A DNA stretch of 64,000 bases from Rattus norvegicus (GCF_036323735.1 NC_086020.1:84321710-84385709); one strand, 5' to 3'. Shown: positions 35,477-47,918, counted from the first letter of the stretch. Notes: generated from the sequence alone by a model not told the origin. A program made the numbers and translations.

Positions 35477-36655
35477 TCAGTCCGGCTTGCTGTTTCCCTT
35501 ACAGTATTCGAGCTTCATGTTAAGCTATTTCATTGCTGAAACCCCTTTGAAGGCTGCATGGCAGCTTGAGCTAAAACAGAACCGCTGTAACTTACAAAAC
35601 CAAAAGCTCGCTCACATTGTCTGATTGTCTACAAAAAACCTCTGACAGACCTGGTATCCCCAAAAGGCACAAACATCTGCACTGGGTCTTGAGCACCAAA
35701 GTCCCAAGACAGGTGATAGATGAGCAGCTCAGCTCCCTCTGGACCTTTCTGCTGATTTCTAGAAGCATCAGCACTCTGCAGTGTCAACGCACTGTAGAGC
35801 AGAGAGTGCTGTGAAGGCATGTTTAGGGGCATAGCAGAATGCCCGACAAAGGCCTCCCACCATGGTGCTCCTGGTGTTGTTAGAAAAGCCACCACTGCCC
35901 AGGCAAACATTAAAGCAGCCATCCCTTCCAAAGAGACAGTGCTGAAGCCAGCTAATGTCTAGGATCTGAGCTGCTGGAGTTAGGCAAAGACGCTGAGCTG
36001 GTGAGTGCGTGGAGGGTACTACTGCATACAGTGGGAGCTCTGGGACCATTTTGAGCCCCATTTTGAGCTGAGTCAGCTGCAGAAGCCAGTGCAGCCAAGT
36101 TGTGTAGCTGCACTGCTTTAACCTTCTCCGTGGGTAGAGGCAACTCAAGGGTATGAGGTCGCTAGGGGAGGCAGCAGTCTGCAGGAGTGCTCACTGATGG
36201 AGTCCAAGGATATTCAGACCAGCAATGCTTCCACACAATGCCATGAGGTTTTGTCTCATCTGCTGCTGGAGCTGTGGGCCATACTCACCTGTTCTCTGTG
36301 AACCACCAAAACTTACTACCATGGAGATGAGCAACCCCCCATGGCTCAGTGCTTTGCCCTGATAGTTGTCTATATAACAGCTGTTGGCGTAAAGGTCCTA
36401 AGTGCACATCCTTGTCTCAGGCCATCAGGTTCTTGTGATACCCAGGGCTCTTGGATCTGTACAGGAAAATCGAGCATGATGTGGCTGTCGTTTTCAGTGT
36501 GTTCTTGGCTATACCAGTAACCAGCTTCCTGCCCTCTTCTCTTTCCTTTCCCTGCCAGCATGTTTCATCTGTGCAGAACGATGTATCCCTGGGATGAAGA
36601 GATTCTGTTTTGCGTATAAAATGTAACAAAACATCCTCATTTACTCTGGGGGGTG
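35477..36655 (-). pseudogene. Celf1-ps: Processed pseudogene of a CELF-family RNA-binding protein (best match Celf1)
   Basis: Read on the minus strand, fragments in shifting frames follow the CELF protein in order with no introns. These are the end of RRM1 (36608-36655), RRM2 (36412-36560, with the TEND and GPDGL..GCA landmarks degraded but visible), the Q-rich and Ala-rich linker (QLHNLAALASAA near 36090), a GMAAL segment (near 35915) and RRM3 (35629-35760, GPEGAELLIYHL). A final SKP and stop lie at about 35477. CELF proteins regulate splicing and mRNA decay. The Gly-Ser-Thr-Met region favours Celf1 over Celf2. Multiple frameshifts, stops and internal deletions leave no usable frame. The 5' part is cut off at about 36657 by an LTR, so RRM1 is mostly missing. 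The lack of introns supports retrotransposition. Names rest on memory of the family. Confidence 0.8.
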
Positions 36656-36658
36656 CTA

Positions 36659-37031
36659 CTCTGGTCTCATTTCTATGGTTTTGATAAAACATCCCAACAA
36701 AAAGCCACATAGGGAAGAAAGGGTTCATGTGGCTGACCCTCAGGTTACAGTCCATCACTGAGGGGAAGTCAGGGTAGGAACCCAAACAGTCAGTCACATC
36801 CACAGCCAAGAGCAAAGAGAAAAAAAATATGTGCATCACTGCTTACCTTTGCTTGCTAGATCGCAGGGACCAGCCCAGGTAAGGATGCCGCACAGTTCAA
36901 GCTTGGTCTTCCCGCCTCAATTATCGGTGAAGACTGTCACCTGTAGACACACACAAGCTGGCCTCATGCTGACAATTCCCTTCATGGAGACTCTGTTCTC
37001 AGTTGACTGTAGGTCGTGGCAAATTGGCAGG
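36659..37031 (-). mobile_element. Rodent MaLR-type solo LTR (MT/ORR1-like)
   Basis: Reverse orientation of the family seen at 9190 and 62715: 'ctctggtctcatttctatgg', 'gataaaacatcccaacaaaaagcc', 'ttacagtccatcactgagggg' and 'ggagactctgttctcag'. It sits exactly where CELF homology stops, so it probably inserted into, or broke, the pseudogene. Confidence 0.65.
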
Positions 37032-37390
37032 AGAGTTTGGCTCATTCTTACACCAGGTCTTACAAGGTGGGCCGTAAACAGTGATAGCACCAGGATTTGG
37101 ATGGTGTAGGTGGCCAAAAGTGTCAGTTGTGTTCTCTGAGCAGCGGTTGCCTCTGCTGTTGTGTGGGTCTCTAAAGCAGATACCACCACTATGTCTGGGG
37201 GGACATTCTATATCTACCACTGATGCTGCCCATACACCAGCTACATCAGCAGAGCAGAAACATGTCCTGATGCCTAGGCCACTGTCCATCACTTGAATGC
37301 TACTGATCCATTGTTTTATGACATCTATTGATGGTGAAGAGAAGTTCATGTCTCTGTAACAACAGTTTCCATTTGTGAACATCTAACAGA
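37032..37390 (-). other. Unassigned open stretch with Cys-rich translation
   Basis: The minus frame starting at 37382 stays open for 127 codons to 36999, running into the LTR. Its translation is Cys-rich, with CFCSAD and ECPPRHSGG among its segments. I do not recognise it. It could be the displaced 5' part of the pseudogene transcript, an internal part of an LTR element, or chance. Alignment of its start to CELF RRM1 by eye was weak and unconvincing. Confidence 0.35.
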
Positions 37391-37394
37391 AGGA

Positions 37395-38865
37395 ATGGGG
37401 CTGCTCTGGTGAGGGGTGTCATTTCTGGATGTCTGTATGGCAATCAGCCTCGGAAGATAAGGACTGCATTTAGAGTAAGAGGAGGTTCCCTTAGAACCTC
37501 AGAAGTTCGAGGTAGTGTCTCCTGTGGCCCTTAAGTTCTCCAGAACACACTAGGGATAGTTTTGAGGCCGGTTTTGTATTTTGGTTTGTTTTGTGTTTTT
37601 TTTTTTTTTTCTTTTAGCGAGGAAATTATTTTCTATGTTGAAAGGTTACAAGACTTAAAAAATCCGTTTAATGAGCTTTTTCCCTGTTTACCAACTTTTA
37701 AATGATGGTGCAGACAGCTCTGGAGCGGCAGTTCTAGGGTAATTTTTATTAGTAATTCTCATGTACCAAGATTGGCTTTTCCTTTTCCCTTTTATGTGGT
37801 GTGATGTTAGGATCAAACTCAGGTCCTTGAGTGTGGTTGACAAACCCTCTCATTGGATAAACACTCTGCCATCAATGGCGAGGCTTTGTGCACATGCGCA
37901 TGCGTGCGCGTAGCTGGATACCTCACTCATGCCTTGTCTACTGCTGAGCGACACTCCTCAGCCCTACTGGGGCTAACTCTAATTTTAGCAAACATTATGG
38001 TTTTTTTTTTTCCCCTCGGAGAAAAATTCACTTCAGAGTCCCCTCCCTATTTCTTGTTTTTTTCTAAATGTAACCCACCCAGCTTTCCCTCCTGGGACTC
38101 TTTGATCAGAGACCTTGCGGAGCCTGTAGCGAAGCAAGCACCATTTCATGCTCCATGCCCCCTTCTCCTCCCCTGCACTTCCTAGACGTGTTACAGTCTC
38201 AATTTTATGACTTTCCACTCCTTCAAACTGCCCTTTATTGCTCTGAGTTCCACACCATAATTTGAAAAGTAGGCCACTAAAATATCCATTTTGAGTGATC
38301 TGCTAACTACTGGGCTGTAATTGTATCCAAGATTGATATTTAGCTAAAACTTTCACTGTTTTATTCAACTTGAGAGGTGTTTTTGTACCTGATTATTTCT
38401 ACTTATGACTTTGCTCGGAGCTTTTTTATTTTACAGTTATATATTTTTTTTGTATAGCATTAGATGTTTTTATATCTATTTTCAGGAGTCTAGATAAAAA
38501 TGTTAACAAAGACATAAAAGTTGTGCGTTAAACTAGGACCATAGACTGCATCATCTTGCTTTTATCTCCCCCCAACCCCTGAGATTTATCACCGTGGAGA
38601 AGTTTCCACCCAAGAATGATGCCTACGACATCTTAAGACACCTAACATTCTGAAGCTAAAGCCTCTTTTTATATGCTTAGTGGGAGCGAAGGGGAAAAAT
38701 AGGTTCAGATGAATTACCTGTGACAGAAAAAGGAATACTGGGCATGTGATGAACTGTCAGGCAGGCTGGACATTCTGTGGGCTTTGGGCTGTCTGTCTTG
38801 CTAAGCTACCTCGAAAGATTCTCATTGTCCCAGGACCATTACGTGCACACCTCAAGTCTGTAATG
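37395..38865. other. Intergenic with T-rich runs
   Basis: A poly(T) run lies at 37596-37610. There is a short CpG-rich alternating purine/pyrimidine patch at 37891-37912. No gene is evident. Confidence 0.5.
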
Positions 38866-38869
38866 TTTT

Positions 38870-39065
38870 AGGTATGAATAATATGTGGTGTCTCTGTGTG
38901 TACGTGTTGGGGTCAGAGGGATCTCTGTGTTGGTCCTTACATGACACCTCGTCTGCGATAGGGTCTCTTGTGGCTTTACCTTTTCTGTACAAGCACAGAG
39001 AGGCAGGCATGTCCTGACATTCCTCAGGAGGGCCTTTACCCACTGAGCCATCTTCCCAAGCCACT
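38870..39065 (-). repeat. RSINE1/B4-like SINE
   Basis: Antisense 'gttggggtcagagggatctctgtgttggtcc', 'gcgatagggtctcttgtgg' and 'ctttacccactgagccatcttccc' mark the body and tRNA-like head. Confidence 0.65.
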
Positions 39066-39377
39066 CTTTTTAGCTTCCACAGGGGAAGGAGCTACTAACC
39101 ACAGCTTCTACATCCTGGGAACTACCCTTACCCCAGGCAGCTACATTTGCTATTTGAAACCGTGAGCACCATCTCCTGCCATCAACCAGAGCTCACACCA
39201 TGATAGGGCAAGCACTCTGTAATAGCTTACCCCAGAGCTTTAGCCTTTTAGGACCTGGGCCAGCCTAATGTGTGTCACTTGGCAATCTAATGATTGGAGG
39301 CATGGGAATGGAGAGGGGTTTGCTCAACATGGAGGTAGAAGAATAAAAATCTATGTGGGAAATACCAGAAGCTAGAC

Positions 39378-39402
39378 AAAAAACAAAACAAAACAAAACA
39401 GC
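39378..39402. repeat. (AAAAC)n simple repeat
   Basis: Four to five tandem AAAAC units. Confidence 0.92.
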
Positions 39403-39639
39403 CAAACCTATCTACTCAGGTAGTAAGTTGGGGAGAATCTGGAAGAAGTTGGGGGAAGTTATAATTCATTTATAAAAAATAAATTAATAACAAACAAGCA
39501 ACAGTCGTGCCCACCCGTGGATGTTTAGCAATAGCCGCTTTGCATCTTTAATGTGTTGTAGGCCATGCTACTTCTGGAACATTGAGACACAATAGTAATT
39601 TGGTTAAGCGATTGCTTAGACTATAACAGAGTTTTAAAA

Positions 39640-39661
39640 TTTTATTATTATTATTATTATT
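39640..39661. repeat. (TTA)n simple repeat
   Basis: Five to six tandem TTA units. Confidence 0.92.
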
Positions 39662-41974
39662 TTTGGTGAGAGAGCAGATTTTTGGAGGCTTTTCACTTTC
39701 TGTTTTACTTGCTTTTTGTTTAATTTAAAAATTAATAATGGTCAAAATATTCATAATGTGGATGTATTGTTTTCTATTCTTAGAAGAAAAAAAACAAAAC
39801 AACCAAACACGAAGAGCCGGTTTCGAAAGTGAGATCTCACCCTTCCATCCCTGGAGTGCACCTGGGATGTGATATCGAATCCTCTGGGAAGTCCTTACTG
39901 AGCACACTCTCACCCAGCCGTCTCACATTGCTGGCACTCCTCCACGGCTCATGGGCACCATGCAGAATGTGTCCTTGCTGTGGCCATGCTTAGGAAGGAA
40001 TGCTCTGCAGAAGTCCCCACCAAGGCACAAAGGACCCTGGGGGAGTCCCTGCTGGCCCTGGAGGCAGTTCCTGCAAGGTCTTGCTGGGCGGGCTCAGTGA
40101 GATGGTGCTGGGGAAGAGGAGGAAACCAGGAAGGTGAACCTGTCCTCCCCTGTGCTGTGGTAAGGGTTCGAAGTGAAATACAAGAAGCAAAGTTTGTCTT
40201 CCTTGGGGTGAGGTCCATCATGACTGCAACTGGCCTTTGACTTCCTGGGAGGCAGGGGGGCTGGGACTTCCTGAAATGTAGGGACATTTTTAACAGAATG
40301 TGAAGGAGCTATGTATAGGGATCTGAAGATTTCTGAAGGGAGGTGTTTGATGTGGTGTCCCAAACCAGCAAAGAAAGGGCTGGGGGCTCCCCTCTCCTTA
40401 TTCTTGATGGCCACTGATGGATTGAAAGGGCAAGCTTCTTAATCTTAATGTCTCATACAGAAAATGGGACTAATAATTTTTATTGTAATGATGTAATCAT
40501 ATGTTAGTATATATGTGCACATAGCATTTAATAAATCATTGATGGTACCTCTATTTGCATGGCAGGAGGTCTTACAGCTTTACTGTAGGCCAGCAATGCA
40601 GAATAAACACTGGGATAGCCACAAGTCCTTCCTAGTGTTAGGACACATAGCGACTGGCCTCATGGCCTCTGGCCTCATGAACTTTATCCTCATAGTATAG
40701 AAAAATGAGCCTGAGGATCATGCACTCTCCACGCTTGAGGTATTGGATTTGACACTGGGGACATGTTCATGAGAAATCAGGAAGGCATTTGGGGACATCT
40801 GGATTTCCTTTGGGCTCTTATCTCAGGCATAACATTGTTCCTGCTCACCGCTTGTTTGGGGGAGAAACCACAGGGAACGCAAATTTAAGTAAGACCCTAC
40901 CTTTGTTATAACTAAACTTGAATCTTGTGAGGCAGCTGGGACACAAGGGCATCTCAGTGTTCTGAGACCATGGAAGTGGGTCCTAAGAGGGGACTGATTC
41001 TGTTCCAGGCCTGTCCAGGGGCATGTCCCCATGGACTTGTGCTGCCTAGTCTTCACACGGCTGCAGACAGTATCCACCAAGGACCAGGGCATCCTACTGC
41101 CCCGTTTCTCTAATTCATAACTAGGGTCTGCACTTAGAAGACTTGAGGCTGCCTTCCCTCTTCCCCCATGGCGACTTTGTGGATGATAGTTTTGGGATCT
41201 GCTCAGTTCAGTTGTCCATCTAGTTAATACTGGTCATCTTAAATGTTTAAGCTTACTTACAGCTTGGAATTTAGGAAGAGACTTCTCTAGTGGTAACAGT
41301 TGTTGTAAGTAGGCATAGGAGAGGAATGTAAACCAGGTTGACTAAAAAGGAAGGAGAAAATGACTTTGCCCATTGTGGGTAGCTAGCTTCTGAAATAGTT
41401 TTCATTTTGCTGCATTAGGGAGTCACTGCCTGAACCCCTAGGGTCAGAGTACCCTGGAAGACACCTGGAGGGACAAAAGCCAGGGGTGTTCCCACATGAA
41501 AGCCACAGAGCTGTGTGGGAAGATTGTGCTTTATTAAATGCTGTGTGCAATATATACTAACACATTGGCTCTGAACCCCCAGCATGGATGTTAGCATTCC
41601 TGTGCTCTTATGTTCTCCATGAGTACACTGGGGTTCTGGTCATGCTCCAGCCCAGATCCATACCAAAACTCCAGGTAGCATGCAGAGTGTGCTTCAAATC
41701 ACAGGGCCTCCTGGGAAGAGAGAAGACAGATGTGGCAAGAGCGTAGTGACCTTCCCTGCCAGCACTAGAAGGACTGATCACAGCCTGCATATCTTGGGAT
41801 CTTACATATCCCATATCAGGGAGAAGTGTTCACAAAAATATTCCCCCAAAGAGGATGTAGATGGAGGTGAATGGAGGCTGCCTCCCTTCTTGTGAGGATC
41901 AGATATATGTGTCATCTCTTCTTAGGTGGACCCTGCTAACTTCAGGATGATTTCACACTCAGAGATAGGCTCTA

Positions 41975-42345
41975 GTTTCATTTCTGTCCCTATGATAAGA
42001 TACCCCAATGTAAAGGACTGTGGGAGTTTATTTCACCTTACAATTTCAGGTTGTTTTTGATCATTGTGGGGAAGCCAAGGTAGGAGCCTCAAACAGCTGT
42101 TCATATCACATCTGCAGTCAAGAACAGAGAGAAATAAATGCAGATTCATGCATTAGTTGCTTATACTCAGCTTAACTTCACCCCTCCTGTAGAGTTCACT
42201 CTTGCCTAAGGAGTGGTGCTACCCACACTGGACTAGGTCTTCCCATATCAGTTGACTCAAGACAATGGTTATGTCCATTGACCAACCCAAGTAGACAATC
42301 CCTTATTGACTCTTTCCCAGGTGATTTTAGGGTGTTGATCATTAA
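41975..42345 (-). mobile_element. Rodent MaLR-type solo LTR (MT/ORR1-like)
   Basis: Antisense copy of the same family: 'tctagtttcatttctgtccctatgataag', 'gtgggagtttatttcacc', 'tcacatctgcagtcaagaacagagag', 'actaggtcttcccatatcagttgac' and 'cccaggtgattttagg'. Nearly full length but diverged. Confidence 0.68.
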
Positions 42346-42651
42346 AGCTAGCTACTGCTGAGCCCTAATTATTTACACATGCAAAGACCTTATTTCCAAA
42401 TAAAGCCTTTGAGGTGGACATGGGTTTGGGCTGGTAGAGAGGACATGGGTGATGTAACAGTGTTTTCATCTGAGGCATTGCAATCTATGTCACCTTGGTC
42501 ACTGTCACTCTCAGATGACAAACACCATTGTGATTCAAGAAACTTGAGTAACTGGGTGCTGGGAAATAGTGTGGTTCTCATGACACATCACTACATGGAA
42601 GGTCCCAAGAATGCCCTTTTGAAAGTGAATTCCAGGGAGAGAAATCTCATT

Positions 42652-42877
42652 AAGAAAGCTGGAAGAGGGCTGGAGAGATGGCTCAGCGGTTAAGAGCACC
42701 CGACTGCTCTTCCAGAGGTCATGAGTTCAATTCCCAGCAACCACATGGTGGCTCACAACCATCTGTAAAGAGATCCGATGCCCTCTTCTGGTGTGTCTGA
42801 AGACAGCTACAGTGTACTTATATATAATAAATAAATAAATCTTTAAAAAAAAAAAAAAAAAAAAGAAAGCTGGAAGA
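42652..42877 (+). repeat. B2-family SINE with perfect target-site duplications
   Basis: The full-length body (42667 to about 42862) starts 'gggctggagagatggctcagcgg', contains the tRNA-like promoter region and ends in 'aataaataaataaatcttt' and poly(A). It is flanked by a perfect 15-bp repeat AAGAAAGCTGGAAGA at 42652-42666 and 42863-42877. Low divergence and intact duplications indicate a recent rat insertion. Confidence 0.96.
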
Positions 42878-42879
42878 AA

Positions 42880-43570
42880 CCATCTTGCAGGTAAGGCCAG
42901 ATAACTTCAACCTTACAGATGAGACTCACACACTCCCACAAGCCCAGGAAGGAGAACCTCACAGGTATATCTACATAACTTACCTGTTCCCAGGAGTGTA
43001 TGCTACAATAGTATCATTAACAAATTGTAATGGAGGTGTATGTTTTAGATTTATTTTTTTCACAGCTGGGGGAGGTTCTGGAACTCTCTGCCCCATTGGT
43101 GTTACACTGTGTGGCTCATTGGTGACTTACTAAGCATCTTATTCAGAGTTATGCTTAGTTGTAGACACTGAGGATACTAGAAAGAGTGGTCCAAGTTATC
43201 GAGGATAACTAGTTGCTGCATCAAAGAGATAGGGGACAGAGCTGCTGAATATATCAGAGGGTTTGTCACAGTTCTGAGAGTTGATGGGTGGCTTTGCTCT
43301 GTATTCAGGGATGTGGGCCAATAGTGACTCTGCAATTTTCAACCCAAAGTTAGCCAGCCATCAGGAAGGAGAGAAAGTGTGTTTTATTGGGAGGGGATTC
43401 CTTCCTTTATTGTTCTTACTTCTTGCTTTCAGAGTATTCCTTTGTTTTCCCAGGATCTGCTGGCTTGTCAAGGAGGAGCAGTGTATGAATAACTAGCAGG
43501 GAGGAACTGGTTTTCAGGAGTGTTTTCTACCTCTGCCTGTACTTTATACCATACCAAGAAGAGCTGCTCC
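42880..43570. other. Intergenic, no feature recognised
   Basis: Ordinary sequence up to the outer L1 target site. No repeat landmark or coding signature is evident. Confidence 0.5.
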
Positions 43571-43585
43571 AGAGACAAGACTCTT

Positions 43586-44484
43586 TTTTTTTTTCCATCT
43601 TTCTTAAATTGGGTGTTTCTTATTTACATTTCAAATGTTACTCCCTTTCCCGGTTTCCAGGCCAACATCCCCCTAACTCCTCCTGCTCCCCTTTTCTATG
43701 GGTGTTCCCCTCCCCATCCTCCCCCCATTACTGCCTTCCCCCCAAGAATCCCATTCACTGGGGGTCCAGCCTTGGCAGAACCAAGGGCTTCCCCTTCCAC
43801 TGGTGACCTTACTAGGCTATTCATTGCTACCTATGCAGTTGGAGCCCAGGGTCAGTCCATGTTATAGTCTTTGGGTAGTGGCTTAGTCCCTGGAAGCTCT
43901 GGTTGCTTGGCATTGTTGTTCATATGGGGTCTCAAGCCCTTTCACCTCTTTCAGTCCTTTCTCTGATTCCTTCAACAGGGGTCCCACTCTCAGTTCAGTG
44001 GATTGCTGCTGGCATTCGCTTATGTATTTGCCATATTCTGGCTGTGTCTCTCAGGAGAGATTTACATCCGGTTCCTGTCAGCCTGCACTTCTTTGCTTCA
44101 TCCATCTTATCTAGTTTGGTGGCTGTATATGTATGGACCACATGTGGGGCAGGCTGTGAATGGGTGTTCCTTCTGCCTCTGTTCTGAACTTTGCCTCCCT
44201 ATTCCCTGCCAAGGGTATTCTTGTTCCCCTTTTAAAGAAGGAGTGAAGCATTTGCATTTTGGTCATCTTTCTTGAGTTTCATGTGTTCTGTGCATCTAGG
44301 GCCATTCAAGCATTTGGGTTAATGGCCACTTATCGATGAGTGCATACCATGTGTGTTTTTCTGTAACTGGGTTACCTCACTCAGGATGATATTTTCCATT
44401 TCCAACCATTTGCCTATGAATTTCATGAAGTCATTGTTTTTGATAGCTGAGTAATATTTCATTGTGTAGATGTATCACATTTTC
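43586..44484 (-). mobile_element. Old L1: 3' UTR and end of ORF2
   Basis: The 3' UTR is diverged from the younger copies, and ORF2 tail landmarks run up to 'gtgtagatgtatcacattttct'. There it is interrupted by the poly(T) of the next L1. The tail abuts the outer target duplication. Short + frames here are antisense artefacts. Confidence 0.88.
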
Positions 44485-46796
44485 TTTCTTTTTTTTTTTT
44501 TTTTTTATTAACTTGAGTATTTCTTATATACATTTCGAGTGTTATTCCCTTTCCCGGTTTCCGGGCAAACATCCCCCTCCCCCCTCCCCTTCCTTATGGG
44601 TGTTCCCCTCCCAACCCTCCCACCATTGCCGCCCTCCCCCCATAGACTAGTTCACTGGGGGTTCAGTCTTAGCAGGACCCAGGGCTTCCCCTTCCACTGG
44701 TGCTCTTACTAGTATATTCATTGCTACCTATGGGGTCAGAGTCCAGGGTCAGTCCATATATAGTCTTTAGGTAGTGGCTTAGTCCCTGGAGGCTCTGGTT
44801 GCTTGGCATTGTTGTACTTTTGGGGTCTCGAGCCCCTTCAAGCTCTTCCAGTTCTTTCTCTGATTCCTTCAATAGGGGACCTATTCTCAGTTCAGTGGTT
44901 TGCTGCTGGCATTCGCCTCTGTATTTGCTGTATTCTGGCTGTGTCTCTCAGGAGCGATCTACATCCGGCTCCTGTCGGTCTGCACTTCTTTGCTTCATCC
45001 ATCTAGTCCAATTGGGTGGCTGTATATGTATGGGCCAAATGTGGGACAGGCTCTGAATGGGTGTTCCTTCAGTCTCTGTTTTAATCTTTGCCTCTCCCTT
45101 CCCTGCCAAGGGTATTCTTTTTCCTCATTTAAAGAAGGAGTGAAGCATTCACATTTTGATCATCCGTCTTGAGTTTCGTTTGTTCTAGGGATCTAGGGTA
45201 ATTCAAGCATTTGGGCTAATAGCCACTTATCAATGAGTGCATACCATGTATGTCTTTCTGTGATTGGGTTAGTTCACTCAGGATGATATTTTCCAGTTCC
45301 AACCATTTGCCTACGAATTTCATAAACTCGTTGTTTTTGATAGCTGAGTAATATTCCATTGTGTAGATGTACCACATTTTCTGTATCCATTCCTCTGTTG
45401 AAGGGCATCTGGGTTCTTTCCATTTTCTGGCTATTATAAATAAGGCTGCAATGAACATAGTGGAGCATGTGTCTTTGTTATATGTTGGGGCATCTTTTGG
45501 GTATACGCCCAAGAGAGGTATAGCTGGGTCCTTAGGTATTTCAATGTCCAATTTTCTGAGGAACCTCCAGACTGATTTCCAGAATGGTTGTACCAGTCTG
45601 CAATCCCACCAACAATGGAGGAATGTTCCTCTTTCTCCACATCCTCGCCAGCATTTGCTGTCCCCTGAGTTTTTGATCTTAGCCATTCTCACTGGTGTGA
45701 GGTGAAATCTCAGGGTTGTTTTGATTTGCATTTCCCTGATGACTAAAGATGTTGAACATTTCTTTAGGTGTGTCTCAGCCATTCAGCATTCCCCAGCTGT
45801 GAATTTTTGTTTAGCTCTGAACCCCATTTTTTAATAGGGTTATTTGTCTCCCTGCAGTCTAACTTTGTGAGTTCTTTGTATATTTTGGATATAAGAACTC
45901 TATCTGTTGTAGGATTGGTAAAGATCTTTTCCCAATCTGTTGGTTGCCGTTTTGTCCTAACCACAGTGTCCTTTGCCTTACAGAAGCTTTGCAGTTTTAT
46001 GAGATCCCATTTGTCGATTCTTGATCTTAGAGCATAAGCCATTGGTGTTTTGTTCAGGAAATTTTCTCCAGTGCCCATGTGTTCGAGATTCTTTCCCACT
46101 TTTTCTTCTATTAGTTTGAGTGTATGTGGTTTGATGTGGAGGTCCTTGATCCACTTGGACTTAAGCTTTGTACAGGGTGATAAGAATGGATCAATCTGTA
46201 TTCTTCTACATGCTGACCTCCAGTTGAACCAGCACCATTTGCTGAAAATGCTATCTTTTTTCCATTGGATGGTTTTGGCTCCTTTGTCAAAAATCAAGTG
46301 ACCATAGGTGTGTGGGTTCATTTCTGGGTCTTCAGTTCTATTCCACTGGTCTATCTGCCTGTCTCTGTACCAATACTATACAGTTTTTATCACTATTGCT
46401 CTGTAATACTGCTTGAGTTCAGGGATAGTGATTCCCCCGGCAGTTCTTTTATTGTTGAGAATAGTTTTAGCTCTCCTGGGTTTTTTGTTATTCCAGATGA
46501 ATTTGCAAATTGTTCTGTCTACCTCTATGAAGAACTGGATTGGAATTTTGATGTGGATTGCATTGAATCTGTAGATTGCTTTTGGTAAAATGGCCAATTT
46601 TACTATATTAATCCTGCCAATCCATGAGCATGGGAGATCTTTCCATCTTCTGAGATCTTCTTCAATTTCTTTCTTCAGAGGCTTGAAGTTCTTATCATAC
46701 AGATCTTTCACTTGCTTGGTTAAAGTCACACCAAGGAATTTTATATTATTTAGGACTATATTATTATGAAGGATGTCATTTCCCTAATTTCTTTCT
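44485..46796 (-). mobile_element. L1-A: 3' UTR and C-terminal half of ORF2, frame broken
   Basis: After a poly(T) start the 3' UTR runs to about 45215, and ORF2 pieces follow on the minus strand at 45216-45782, 45764-46321 and 46376-46729. They carry the Cys-rich [15 protein letters not shown] motif and the [21 protein letters not shown] thumb region. Frameshifts separate the pieces. At 46795 it is cut by the L1-B insertion, whose TSD begins at 46782. Confidence 0.88.
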
Positions 46797-47918
46797 TTCT
46801 TTTTTTTTTTTTATTAACTTGAGTATTTCTTATATACATTTCGAGTGTTATTCCCTTTCCCGGTTTCCGGGCAAACATCCCCCTCCCCCCTCCCCTTCCT
46901 TATGGGTGTTCTCCTCCCAACCCTCCCCCCATTGCCGCCCTCCCCCCATAGACTAGTTCACTGGGGGTTCAGTCTTAGCAGGACCCAGGGCTTCCCCTTC
47001 CACTGGTGCTCTTACTAGGATATTCATTGCTACCTATGGGGTCAGAGTCCAGGGTCAGTCCATGTATAGTCTTTAGGTAGTGGCTTAGTCCCTGGAAGCT
47101 CTGGTTGCTTGGCATTGTTGTACTTTTGGGGTCTCGAGCCCCTTCAAGCTCTTCCAGTTCTTTCTCTGATTCCTTCAATAGGGGACCTATTCTCAGTTCA
47201 GTGGTTTGCTGCTGGCATTCGCCTCTATATTTGCTGTATTCTGGCTGTGTCTCTCAGGAGCGATCTACATCCGGCTCCTGTCGGTCTGCACTTCTTTGCT
47301 TCATCCATCTTGTCTAATTGGGTGGCTGTATATGTATGGGCCACATGTGGGGCAGGCTCTGAATGGGTGTTCCTTCAGTCTCTGTTTTAATCTTTGCCTC
47401 TCCCTTCCCTGCCAAGGGTATTCTTTTTCCTCATTTAAAGAAGGAGTGAAGCATTCACATTTTGATCATCCGTCTTGAGTTTCGTTTGTTCTAGGGATCT
47501 AGGGTAATTCAAGCATTTGGGCTAATAGCCACTTATCAATGAGTGCATACCATGTATGTCTTTCTGTGATTGGGTTAGCTCACTCAGGATGATATTTTCC
47601 AGTTCCAACCATTTGCCTACGAATTTCATAAACTCGTTGTTTTTGATAGCTGAGTAATATTCCATTGTGTAGATGTACCACATTTTCTGTATCCATTCCT
47701 CTGTTGAAGGGCATCTGGGTTCTTTCCAGCTTCTGGCTATTATAAATAAGGCTGCGATGAACATAGTGGAGCACGTGTCTCTTTTATATGTTGAGGCATC
47801 TTTTGGGTATATGCCCAAGAGAGGTATAGCTGGATCATCAGGCAGTTCAATGTCCAATTTTCTGAGGAACCTCCAGACTGATTTCCAGAATGGTTTTACC
47901 AGTCTGCAATCCCACCAA
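46676..47918 (-). repeat. Tandem duplication, left copy (1,243 bp)
   Basis: Covers the last 120 bp of L1-A ORF2, the L1-B poly(T) tail and 3' UTR, and the last part of its ORF2. The same segment is repeated immediately at 47919. The L1-A/L1-B boundary is inside the unit, so the duplication followed the L1-B insertion. About six substitutions and two T residues separate the copies. The junction (47917-47921) shows only about 3 bp (CAG) of shared sequence. Confidence 0.9.

Larger units (their letters stand above)
39070..41970. other. Intergenic, no gene recognised
   Basis: Contains an (AAAAC)n run (39378-39402) and an ATT/TTA run (39640-39661). The frames at 39949-40414 occur on both strands over a GC-richer patch (about 39900-40260). 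I see no domain or splice evidence. Confidence 0.5.

Noticed and set aside
36999..37382. Real host exon coding a Cys-rich domain
   Set aside because: The frame runs into an LTR, and there is no acceptor/donor pair or recognisable domain; kept only as an open question.
39949..40414. Overlapping frames on both strands in a GC-richer patch
   Set aside because: No matching family, splice sites or codon bias that I can see.
45367..46588. Several + strand frames over L1
   Set aside because: They are antisense shadows of L1 ORF2, repeated in every L1 copy.
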